Shown: one piece after another, positions 39,298-50,533 of the stretch
How positions within the stretch are numbered: position 1 is the first letter of the stretch
Layout: each line of letters starts with the position of its first letter
Assembly (NCBI GenBank): GCA_037893225.1
Contig: JAZGUH010000116.1
Location: 3,782,001 to 3,846,000 of the forward strand
Direction of reading: 5' to 3'
Origin: Hippasteria phrygiana
Lineage: Eukaryota > Echinodermata > Asteroidea > Valvatida > Goniasteridae
Length of the DNA stretch: 64,000 bases
Position numbers and translations under genes: made by a program
Notes under the pieces: generated by a model
The model's database searches: none
The model's input: only the letters and a program-made list of their open reading frames with translations
Told to the model about the DNA's origin: nothing

Positions 39298-42200
39298 TGG
39301 GATATTGACCAAATCCAGTAATTTTCACACGTATGGGTAGCTTAGATAGAGCGCAACAATTTCAGACCATCACCAGCTTCACAGCGTTAGAACTCTTCGA
39401 GAAAATTCAAACCTCGCAACAAATTTCTTCCTGTGAACTCTGTGTGCGTTCTTCCGTTTACTGCGTTGTGACCGCTTAACGTTTGCCACATTTTCAGATG
39501 AACGCCCCTCCTTTCCCTGTTCATAATTGAATGGGATATTGACCAAATCCAGTAATTTTCACACGTATGGGTAGCTTAGATATAGCGCAACAATTTCAGA
39601 CCATCGCCAGCTTCACAGCGTTAGAACTCTTCGGGAAAATTCAAACCTCCCAACAAATTTCTTCCTGTGAACTCTGTGTGCGTTCTTCCGTTTACTGTAT
39701 TGTGACTGCTTAACGTTTGCCATATTTTCAGATGAACGCCCCTCCTTTTCCTGTTCATAATTGAATGGGATATTGACCAAATCCAGTAATTTTCACACGT
39801 ATGGGTAGCTTAGATCTAGCGCAACAATTTGAGACCATCGCCAGCTTCACAGCGTTAGAACTCTTCGAGAAAATTCAAACCTCGCAACTAATTTCTTCCT
39901 GTGAACTCTGTGTGCGTTCTTCCGTTTACTGCATTGTGACTGCTTAACGTTTGCCAAATTTTCAGATGAACGCCCCTCCTTTCCCTGTTCATAATTGAAT
40001 GGTATATTGACCAAATCCAGTAATATTAACACTGATGGGTAGCTTAGATCTAGCGCAACAATTTCAGACCATCGCCAGCTTCACAGCGTTAGAAGTCTTC
40101 GAGAAAATTCAAACCTCGCAACTAATTTCTTCCCGTGAACTCTGTTTCCGTTCTCCCGTTTACTGCATTGTGACTGCTTAACGTTTGCCACATTTTCAGA
40201 TGAACGCCCCTCCTTTCCCTGTTCATAATTGAATGGGATATTGACCAAATCCAGTAATTTCCACACGTATGGGTAGCTTAGATATAGCGCAACAATTTCA
40301 GACCATCGCCAGCTTCACAGCGTTAGAACTCTTCGAGAAAATTCAAACCTCGCAACAAATTTCTTCCCGTGAACTCTGTGTGCGTTCTTCCGTTTACTGC
40401 ATTGTGACTGCTTAACGTTTGCCACATTTTCAGATGAACGCCCCTCCTTTCCCTGTTCATAATTGAATGGGATATTGACCAAATCCAGTAATTTTCACAC
40501 GTATGGGTAGCTTAGATAGAGCGCAACAATTTCAGACCATCACCAGCTTCACAGCGTTAGAACTCTTCGAGAAAATTCAAACCTCGCAACAAATTTCTTC
40601 CTGTGAACTCTGTGTGCGTTCTTCCGTTTACTGCGTTGTGACCGCTTAACGTTTGCCACATTTTCAGATGAACGCCCCTCCTTTCCCTGTTCATAATTGA
40701 ATGGGATATTGACCAAATCCAGTAATTTTCACACGTATGGGTAGCTTAAATATAGCGCAACAATTTCAGACCATCGCCAGCTTCACAGCGTTAGAACTCT
40801 TCGGGAAAATTCAAACCTCCCAACAAATTTCTTCCTGTGAACTCTGTGTGCGTTCTTCCGTTTACTGTATTGTGACTGCTTAACGTTTGCCATATTTTCA
40901 GATGAACGCCCATCCTTTTCCTGTTCATAATTGAATGGTATATTGACCAAATCCAGTAATATTAACACTGATGGGTAGCTTAGATCTAGCGCAACAATTT
41001 CAGACCATCGCCAGCTTCACAGCGTTAGAAGTCTTCGAGAAAATTCAAACCTCGCAACAAATTTCTTCCCGTGAACTCTGTGTGCGTTCTCCTGTTTACT
41101 GCATTGTGGCTGCTTAACGTTTGCCACATTTTCAGATGAACGCCCCTCCTTTCCCTGTTCATAATTGAATGGTATATTGACCAAATCCAGTAATGTTTAC
41201 ACTTATGGGTAGCTTAGATCTAGCGCAACAATTTCAGACCATCGCCAGCTTCACAGCGTTAGAACTCTTCGAAAAAATTCAAACCTCGCAACTAATTTCT
41301 TCCCGTGAACTCTGTTTCCGTTCTCCCGTTTACTGCATTGTGACTGCTTAACGTTTGCCACATTTTCAGATGAACGCCCCTCCTTTCCCTGTTCATAATT
41401 GAATGGGATATTGACCAAATCCAGTAATTTTCACACGTATGGGTAGCTTAGATATAGCGCAACAATTTCAGACCATCGCCAGCTTCACAGCGTTAGAACT
41501 CTTCGAGAAAATTCAAACCTCGCAACAAATTTCTTCCTGTGAACTCTGTGTGCGTTCTTCCGTTTTATTGCGTTGTGACTGCTTAACGTTTGCCACATTT
41601 TCAGATGAACGCCCCTCCTTTCCCTGTTCATAATTGAATGGGATATTGACCAAATCCAGTAATTTTCACACGTATGGGTAGCTTAGATAGAGCGCAACAA
41701 TTTCAGACCATCACCAGCTTCACAGCGTTAGAACTCTTCGAGAAAATTCAAACCTCGCAACAAATTTCTTCCTGTGAACTCTGTGTGCGTTCTTCCGTTT
41801 ACTGCGTTGTGACCGCTTAACGTTTGCCACATTTTCAGATGAACGCCCCTCCTTTCCCTGTTCATAATTGAATGGGATATTGACCAAATCCAGTAATTTT
41901 CACACGTATGGGTAGCTTAGATATAGCGCAACAATTTCAGACCATCGCCAGCTTCACAGCGTTAGAACTCTTCGGGAAAATTCAAACCTCCCAACAAATT
42001 TCTTCCTGTGAACTCTGTGTGCGTTCTTCCGTTTACTGTATTGTGACTGCTTAACGTTTGCCATATTTTCAGATGAACGCCCCTCCTTTTCCTGTTCATA
42101 ATTGAATGGGATATTGACCAAATCCAGTAATTTTCACACGTATGGGTAGCTTAGATCTAGCGCAACAATTTGAGACCATCGCCAGCTTCACAGCGTTAGA

Positions 42201-43979
42201 ACTCTTCGAGAAAATTCAAACCTCGCAACTAATTTCTTCCTGTGAACTCTGTGTGCGTTCTTCCGTTTACTGCATTGTGACTGCTTAACGTTTGCCAAAT
42301 TTTCAGATGAACGCCCCTCCTTTCCCTGTTCATAATTGAATGGTATATTGACCAAATCCAGTAATATTAACACTGATGGGTAGCTTAGATCTAGCGCAAC
42401 AATTTCAGACCATCGCCAGCTTCACAGCGTTAGAAGTCTTCGAGAAAATTCAAACCTCGCAACTAATTTCTTCCCGTGAACTCTGTTTCCGTTCTCCCGT
42501 TTACTGCATTGTGACTGCTTAACGTTTGCCACATTTTCAGATGAACGCCCCTCCTTTCCCTGTTCATAATTGAATGGGATATTGACCAAATCCAGTAATT
42601 TCCACACGTATGGGTAGCTTAGATATAGCGCAACAATTTCAGACCATCGCCAGCTTCACAGCGTTAGAACTCTTCGAGAAAATTCAAACCTCGCAACAAA
42701 TTTCTTCCTGTGAACTCTGTGTGCGTTCTTCCGTTTACTGCATTGTGACTGCTTAACGTTTGCCACATTTTCAGATGAACGCCCCTCCTTTCCCTGTTCA
42801 TAATTGAATGGGATATTGACCAAATCCAGTAATTTTCACACGTATGGGTAGCTTAGATAGAGCGCAACAATTTCAGACCATCACCAGCTTCACAGCGTTA
42901 GAACTCTTCGAGAAAATTCAAACCTCGCAACAAATTTCTTCCTGTGAACTCTGTGTGCGTTCTTCCGTTTACTGCGTTGTGACCGCTTAACGTTTGCCAC
43001 ATTTTCAGATGAACGCCCCTCCTTTCCCTGTTCATAATTGAATGGGATATTGACCAAATCCAGTAATTTTCACACGTATGGGTAGCTTAAATATAGCGCA
43101 ACAATTTCAGACCATCGCCAGCTTCACAGCGTTAGAACTCTTCGGGAAAATTCAAACCTCCCAACAAATTTCTTCCTGTGAACTCTGTGTGCGTTCTTCC
43201 GTTTACTGTATTGTGACTGCTTAACGTTTGCCATATTTTCAGATGAACGCCCATCCTTTTCCTGTTCATAATTGAATGGTATATTGACCAAATCCAGTAA
43301 TATTAACACTGATGGGTAGCTTAGATCTAGCGCAACAATTTCAGACCATCGCCAGCTTCACAGCGTTAGAAGTCTTCGAGAAAATTCAAACCTCGCAACA
43401 AATTTCTTCCCGTGAACTCTGTGTGCGTTCTCCTGTTTACTGCATTGTGGCTGCTTAACGTTTGCCACATTTTCAGATGAACGCCCCTCCTTTCCCTGTT
43501 CATAATTGAATGGTATATTGACCAAATCCAGTAATGTTTACACTTATGGGTAGCTTAGATCTAGCGCAACAATTTCAGACCATCGCCAGCTTCACAGCGT
43601 TAGAACTCTTCGGGAAAATTCAAACCTCGCAACTAATTTCTTCCCGTGAACTCTGTTTCCGTTCTCCCGTTTACTGCATTGTGACTGCTTAACGTTTGCC
43701 ACATTTTCAGATGAACGCCCCTCCTTTCCCTGTTCATAATTGAATGGGATATTGACCAAATCCAGTAATTTTCACACGTATGGGTAGCTTAGATATAGCG
43801 CAACAATTTCAGACCATCGCCAGCTTCACAGCGTTAGAACTCTTCGAGAAAATTCAAACCTCGCAACAAATTTCTTCCTGTGAACTCTGTGTGCGTTCTT
43901 CCGTTTTATTGCGTTGTGACTGCTTAACGTTTGCCACATTTTCAGATGAACGCCCCTCCTTTCCCTGTTCATAATTGAA
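39298..43979 (+). repeat. 10-monomer higher-order repeat, two copies (2341 bp each)
   Basis: Copies are 39298-41638 and 41639-43979. The order is GATAGAG, CGGGAA, GATCTAG / TTGAG, TAATATTAAC with GAAGTC, TAATTTCCAC, GATAGAG, CGGGAA with GCTTAAATATAG and GCCCATCC, TAATATTAAC with GAAGTC, TAATGTTTAC, and the 235-bp monomer. Small differences: the monomer at 40234 has CCCGTG where 42575 has CCTGTG, 40702 and 43043 carry GCTTAAATA but 39532 and 41873 do not, and 41170 has CGAAAA where 43511 has CGGGAA. Confidence 0.9.
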
Positions 43980-45615
43980 TGGGATATTGACCAAATCCAG
44001 TAATTTTCACACGTATGGGTAGCTTAGATATAGCGCAACAATTTCAGACCATCGCCAGCTTCACAGCGTTAGAACTCTTCGGGAAAATTCAAACCTCCCA
44101 ACAAATTTCTTCCTGTGAACTCTGTGTGCGTTCTTCCGTTTACTGCATTGTGACTGCTTAACGTTTGCCATATTTTCAGATGAACGCCCCTCCTTTTCCT
44201 GTTCATAATTGAATGGGATATTGACCAAATCCAGTAATTTTCACACGTATGGGTAGCTTAGATCTAGCGCAACAATTTGAGACCATCGCCAGCTTCACAG
44301 CGTTAGAACTCTTCGAGAAAATTCAAACCTCGCAACTAATTTCTTCCTGTGAACTCTGTGTGCGTTCTTCCGTTTACTGCATTGTGACTGCTTAACGTTT
44401 GCCAAATTTTCAGATGAACGCCCCTCCTTTCCCTGTTCATAATTGAATGGTATATTGACCAAATCAAGTAATTTTTACACTTATGGGTAGCTTAGATCTA
44501 GCGCAACAATTTGAGACCATCGCCAGCTTCACAGCGTTAGAACTCTTCGAGAAAACTTAAACCTCGCACCTAATTTCTTCCTGTGAACTCTGTGTGCGTT
44601 CTCCCGTTTACTGCATTGTGACTGCTTAACGTTTGCCAAATTTTCAGATGAACGCCTCGCCTTTCCCTGTTCTAATTGAATGGTATATTGACCAAATCAA
44701 GTAATGTTTACACTTATGGGTAGCTTAGATCTAGCGCAACAATTTGAGACCATCACCAGCTTCACAGCGTTAGAACTCTTCGAGAAAATTCAAACCTCGC
44801 AACAAATTTCTTCCTGTGAACTCTGTGTGCGTTCTTCCGTTTACTGCATTGTGACTGCTTAACGTTTGCCACATTTTCAGATGAACGCCCCTCCTTTCCC
44901 TGTTCATAATTGAATGGTATATTGACCAAATCCAGTAATTTTTACACGTATGGGTAGCTTAGATATAGCTCAACAATTTCAGACCATCGCCAGCTTCACA
45001 GCGTTAGAACTCTTCGAGAAAATTCAAACCTCGCAACAAATTTCTTCCTGTGAACTCTGTGTGCGTTCTTCCGATTCTGTATTGTGACTGCTTAACGTTT
45101 GCCATATTTTCAGATGAACGCCCCTCCTTTCCCTGTTCATCATTGAATGGTATATTGACCAAATCCAGTAATTTTCACACGTATGGGTAGCTTAGATATA
45201 GCGCAACAATTTGAGACCATCGCCAGCTTCACAGCGTTAGAACTCTTCGAACAAATTCAAACCTCGCAACTAATTTCTTCCCGTGAACTCTGTGTCCGTT
45301 CTCCCGTTTACTGCATTGTGACTGCTTAACGTTTGCCACATTTTCAGATGAACGCCCCTCCTTTCCCTGTTCATAATTGAATGGGATATTGACCAAATCC
45401 AGTAATTTTCACACGTATGGGTAGCTTAGATCTAGCGCAACAATTTGAGACCATAGCCAGCTTCACAGCGTTAGAACTCTTCGAGAAAATTCAAACCTCG
45501 CAACTAATTTCTTCCTGTGAACTCTGTTTCCGTTCTCCCGTTTACTGCATTGTGGCTGCTTAACGTTTACCAAATTTTCAGATGAACGCCCCTCCTTTCC
45601 CTGTTCATAATTGAA
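43745..45615 (+). repeat. 8-monomer segment, copy 2 (counterpart at 36725)
   Basis: Same order as 36725-38595 at offset 7020. The match includes the GAAAACTTAAACC monomer at 44448 and runs to about 45546. There the last monomer changes to GCATTGTGGCTG / GTTTACC, instead of the ACATTGTGACTG / CCACAT of copy 1. One other difference is GACTGCTTAACG here against GACTGTTTAACG near 38070. Its first monomer is also the last of the 10-mer pair. Confidence 0.87.
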
Positions 45616-46083
45616 TGGTATATTGACCAAATCCAGTAATGTTTACACTTATGGGTAGCTTAGATCTAGCGCAACAATTTCAGACCATCGCCAGCTTCAC
45701 AGCGTTAGAACTCTTCGAAAAAATTCAAACCTCGCAACTAATTTCTTCCCGTGAACTCTGTTTCCGTTCTCCCGTTTACTGCATTGTGACTGCTTAACGT
45801 TTGCCACATTTTCAGATGAACGCCCCTCCTTTCCCTGTTCATAATTGAATGGGATATTGACCAAATCCAGTAATTTCCACACGTATGGGTAGCTTAGATA
45901 TAGCGCAACAATTTCAGACCATCGCCAGCTTCACAGCGTTAGAACTCTTCGAGAAAATTCAAACCTCGCAACAAATTTCTTCCTGTGAACTCTGTGTGCG
46001 TTCTTCCGTTTACTGCATTGTGACTGCTTAACGTTTGCCACATTTTCAGATGAACGCCCCTCCTTTCCCTGTTCATAATTGAA
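45616..46083 (+). repeat. Two linking monomers
   Basis: A TAATGTTTAC / CGAAAA monomer (45616) is followed by a TAATTTCCAC / CGAGAA monomer (45850). The same succession occurs at 38830 and 39064, before the first 10-mer copy. Confidence 0.85.
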
Positions 46084-48423
46084 TGGGATATTGACCAAAT
46101 CCAGTAATTTTCACACGTATGGGTAGCTTAGATAGAGCGCAACAATTTCAGACCATCACCAGCTTCACAGCGTTAGAACTCTTCGAGAAAATTCAAACCT
46201 CGCAACAAATTTCTTCCTGTGAACTCTGTGTGCGTTCTTCCGTTTACTGCGTTGTGACCGCTTAACGTTTGCCACATTTTCAGATGAACGCCCCTCCTTT
46301 CCCTGTTCATAATTGAATGGGATATTGACCAAATCCAGTAATTTTCACACGTATGGGTAGCTTAGATATAGCGCAACAATTTCAGACCATCGCCAGCTTC
46401 ACAGCGTTAGAACTCTTCGGGAAAATTCAAACCTCCCAACAAATTTCTTCCTGTGAACTCTGTGTGCGTTCTTCCGTTTACTGTATTGTGACTGCTTAAC
46501 GTTTGCCATATTTTCAGATGAACGCCCCTCCTTTTCCTGTTCATAATTGAATGGTATATTGACCAAATCCAGTAATATTAACACTGATGGGTAGCTTAGA
46601 TCTAGCGCAACAATTTCAGACCATCGCCAGCTTCACAGCGTTAGAAGTCTTCGAGAAAATTCAAACCTCGCAACTAATTTCTTCCCGTGAACTCTGTTTC
46701 CGTTCTCCCGTTTACTGCATTGTGACTGCTTAACGTTTGCCACATTTTCAGATGAACGCCCCTCCTTTCCCTGTTCATAATTGAATGGGATATTGACCAA
46801 ATCCAGTAATTTCCACACGTATGGGTAGCTTAGATATAGCGCAACAATTTCAGACCATCGCCAGCTTCACAGCGTTAGAACTCTTCGAGAAAATTCAAAC
46901 CTCGCAACAAATTTCTTCCTGTGAACTCTGTGTGCGTTCTTCCGTTTACTGCATTGTGACTGCTTAACGTTTGCCACATTTTCAGATGAACGCCCCTCCT
47001 TTCCCTGTTCATAATTGAATGGGATATTGACCAAATCCAGTAATTTTCACACGTATGGGTAGCTTAGATAGAGCGCAACAATTTCAGACCATCACCAGCT
47101 TCACAGCGTTAGAACTCTTCGAGAAAATTCAAACCTCGCAACAAATTTCTTCCTGTGAACTCTGTGTGCGTTCTTCCGTTTACTGCGTTGTGACCGCTTA
47201 ACGTTTGCCACATTTTCAGATGAACGCCCCTCCTTTCCCTGTTCATAATTGAATGGGATATTGACCAAATCCAGTAATTTTCACACGTATGGGTAGCTTA
47301 AATATAGCGCAACAATTTCAGACCATCGCCAGCTTCACAGCGTTAGAACTCTTCGGGAAAATTCAAACCTCCCAACAAATTTCTTCCTGTGAACTCTGTG
47401 TGCGTTCTTCCGTTTACTGTATTGTGACTGCTTAACGTTTGCCATATTTTCAGATGAACGCCCATCCTTTTCCTGTTCATAATTGAATGGTATATTGACC
47501 AAATCCAGTAATATTAACACTGATGGGTAGCTTAGATCTAGCGCAACAATTTCAGACCATCGCCAGCTTCACAGCGTTAGAAGTCTTCGAGAAAATTCAA
47601 ACCTCGCAACAAATTTCTTCCCGTGAACTCTGTGTGCGTTCTCCTGTTTACTGCATTGTGGCTGCTTAACGTTTGCCACATTTTCAGATGAACGCCCCTC
47701 CTTTCCCTGTTCATAATTGAATGGGATATTGACCAAATCCAGTAATTTTCACACGTATGGGTAGCTTAGATAGAGCGCAACAATTTCAGACCATCACCAG
47801 CTTCACAGCATTAGAACTCTTCGAGAAAATTCAAACCTCGCAACAAATTTCTTCCTGTGAACTCTGTGTGCGTTCTTCCGTTTACTGCGTTGTGACCGCT
47901 TAACGTTTGCCACATTTTCAGATGAACGCCCCTCCTTTCCCTGTTCATAATTGAATGGGATATTGACCAAATCCAGTAATTTTCACACGTATGGGTAGCT
48001 TAGATATAGCGCAACAATTTCAGACCATCGACAGCTTCACAGCGTTAGAACTCTTCGGGAAAATTCAAACCTCCCAACAAATTTCTTCCTGTGAACTCTG
48101 TGTGCGTTCTTCCGTTTACTGTATTGTGACTGCTTAACGTTTGCCATATTTTCAGATGAACGCCCCTCCTTTTCCTGTTCATAATTGAATGGTATATTGA
48201 CCAAATCCAGTAATATTAACACTGATGGGTAGCTTAGATCTAGCGCAACAATTTCAGACCATCGCCAGCTTCACAGCGTTAGAAGTCTTCGAGAAAATTC
48301 AAACCTCGCAACAAATTTCTTCCCGTGAACTCTGTGTGCGTTCTCCTGTTTACTGCATTGTGGCTGCTTAACGTTTGCCAAATTTTCAGATGAACGCCCC
48401 TCCTTTTCCTGTTCATAATTGAA
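46084..48423 (+). repeat. Partial third 10-mer copy lacking one monomer, plus a 3-mer duplication
   Basis: 46084-47721 follows the first eight monomers of the 10-mer except that the GATCTAG / TTGAG monomer (the equivalent of 39766) is missing. CGGGAA at 46318 passes straight to TAATATTAAC at 46552. The last three monomers (GATAGAG, CGGGAA, TAATATTAAC; 47020-47721) are then repeated at 47722-48423. The second set has singletons CAGCATTAG near 47809 and ATCGACAGC near 48029. Confidence 0.86.
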
Positions 48424-50295
48424 TGGTATATTCACCAAATCCAGTAATTATCACACGTATGGGTAGCTTAGATCTAGCGCAACAATTTGAGACCATCGCC
48501 AGCTTCACAGCGTTAGAAGTCTTCGAGAAAATTCAAACCTCGCAACAAATTTCTTCCCGTGAACTCTGTGTGCGTTCTCCTGTTTACTGCATTGTGGCTG
48601 CTTAACGTTTGCCAAATTTTCAGATGAACGCCCCTCCTTTTCCTGTTCATAATTGAATGGTATATTGACCAAATCCAGTAATTTTCACACGTATGGGTAG
48701 CTTAGATATAGCGCAACAATTTGAGACCATCGCCAGCTTCACAGCGTTAGAACTCTTCGAACAAATTCAAACCTCGCAACTAATTTCTTCCCGTGAACTC
48801 TGTGTCCGTTCTCCCGTTTACTGCATTGTGACTGCTTAACGTTTGCCACATTTTCAGATGAACGCCCCTCCTTTCCCTGTTCATAATTGAATGGGATATT
48901 GACCAAATCCAGTAATTTTCACACGTATGGGTAGCTTAGATCTAGCGCAACAATTTGAGACCATAGCCAGCTTCACAGCGTTAGAACTCTTCGAGAAAAT
49001 TCAAACCTCGCAACTAATTTCTTCCAGTGAACTCTGTTTCCGTTCTCCCGTTTACTGCATTGTGACTGCTTAACGTTTGCCACATTTTCAGATGAACGCC
49101 CCTCCTTTCCCTGTTCATAATTGAATGGGATATTGACCAAATCCAGTAATTTTCACACGTATGGGTAGCTTAGATATAGCGCAACAATTTCAGACCATCG
49201 CCAGCTTCACAGCGTTAGAACTCTTCGAACAAATTCAAACCTCGCAACTAATTTCTTCCCGTGAACTCTGTGTCCGTTCTCCCGTTTACTGCATTGTGAC
49301 TGCTTAACGTTTGCCACATTTTCAGATGAACGCCCCTCCTTTCCCTGTTCATAATTGAATGGGATATTGACCAAATCCAGTAATTTTCACACGTATGGGT
49401 AGCTTAGATCTAGCGCAACAATTTGAGACCATAGCCAGCTTCACAGCGTTAGAACTCTTCGAGAAAATTCAAACCTCGCAACTAATTTCTTCCTGTGAAC
49501 TCTGTGTGCGTTCTCCCGTTTACTGCATTGTGGCTGCTTAACGTTTACCAAATTTTCAGATGAACGCCCCTCCTTTCCCTGTTCATAATTGAATGGTATA
49601 TTGACCAAATCCAGTAATGTTTACACTTATGGGTAGCTTAGATATAGCGCAACAATTTCAGACCATCGCCAGCTTCACAGCGTTAGAACTCTTCGAAAAA
49701 ATTCAAACCTCGCAACTAATTTCTTCCAGTGAACTCTGTTTCCGTTCTCCCGTTTACTGCATTGTGACTGCTTAACGTTTGCCACATTTTCAGATGAACG
49801 CCCCTCCTTTCCCTGTTCATAATTGAATAGGATATTGACCAAATCCAGTAATTTTCACACGTATGGGTAGCTTAGATATAGCGCAACAATTTCAGACCAT
49901 CGCCAGCTTCACAGCGTTAGAACTCTTCGAGAAAATTCAAACCTCGCAACTAATTTCTTCCTGTGAACTCTGTGTGCGTACTCCCGTTTACTGCATTGTG
50001 GCTGCTTAACGTTTACCAAATTTTCAGATGAACGCCCCTCCTTTCCCTGTTCATAATTGAATGGTATATTGACCAAATCCAGTAATGTTTACACTTATGG
50101 GTAGCTTAGATCTAGCGCAACAATTTCAGACCATCGCCAGCTTCACAGCGTTAGAACTCTTCGAAAAAATTCAAACCTCGCAACTAATTTCTTCCCGTGA
50201 ACTCTGTTTCCGTTCTCCCGTTTACTGCATTGTGACTGCTTAACGTTTGCCACATTTTCAGATGAACGCCCCTCCTTTCCCTGTTCATAATTGAA
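48424..50295 (+). repeat. Mixed block with a dimer repeat
   Basis: The monomer at 48424 is unusual: TATTCACC replaces TATTGACC and TAATTATCAC replaces TAATTTTCAC. The GAACAAATTC / CCATAGCC pair at 48658-49125 is repeated at 49126-49593, a 468-bp dimer. 49126-50295 has the same monomer order as 34619-35788. A singleton GAATAGGATATTG lies at 49828. Confidence 0.82.
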
Positions 50296-50533
50296 TGGGA
50301 TATTGACCAAATCCAGTAATTTTCACACGTATGGGTAGCTTAGATATAGCGCAACAATTTCAGACCATCGCCAGCTTCACAGCGTTAGAACTCTTCGAGA
50401 AAATTCAAACCTCGCAACAAATTTCTTCCTGTGAACTCTGTGTGCGTTCTTCCGTTTACTGTATTGTAACAGACTGTTTAACGTTTGCCACATTTTCAGA
50501 TGAGCGCCCCTCCTTTCCCTGTTCATAATTGAA
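50296..50533 (+). repeat. 238-bp monomer variant (first of six)
   Basis: A four-base insertion (AGAC) between GTAAC and TGTTTAACG makes the monomer 238 bp. It is linked to G for A in GATGAGCG and, in five of the six copies, to CTGTTTATAATTG at the end; this first copy retains CTGTTCATAATTG. Other copies start at 52640, 54984, 55924, 58268 and 60125. The insertion shifts the reading frame past the usual TAA, giving a chance open frame of 65 codons. Confidence 0.92.
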
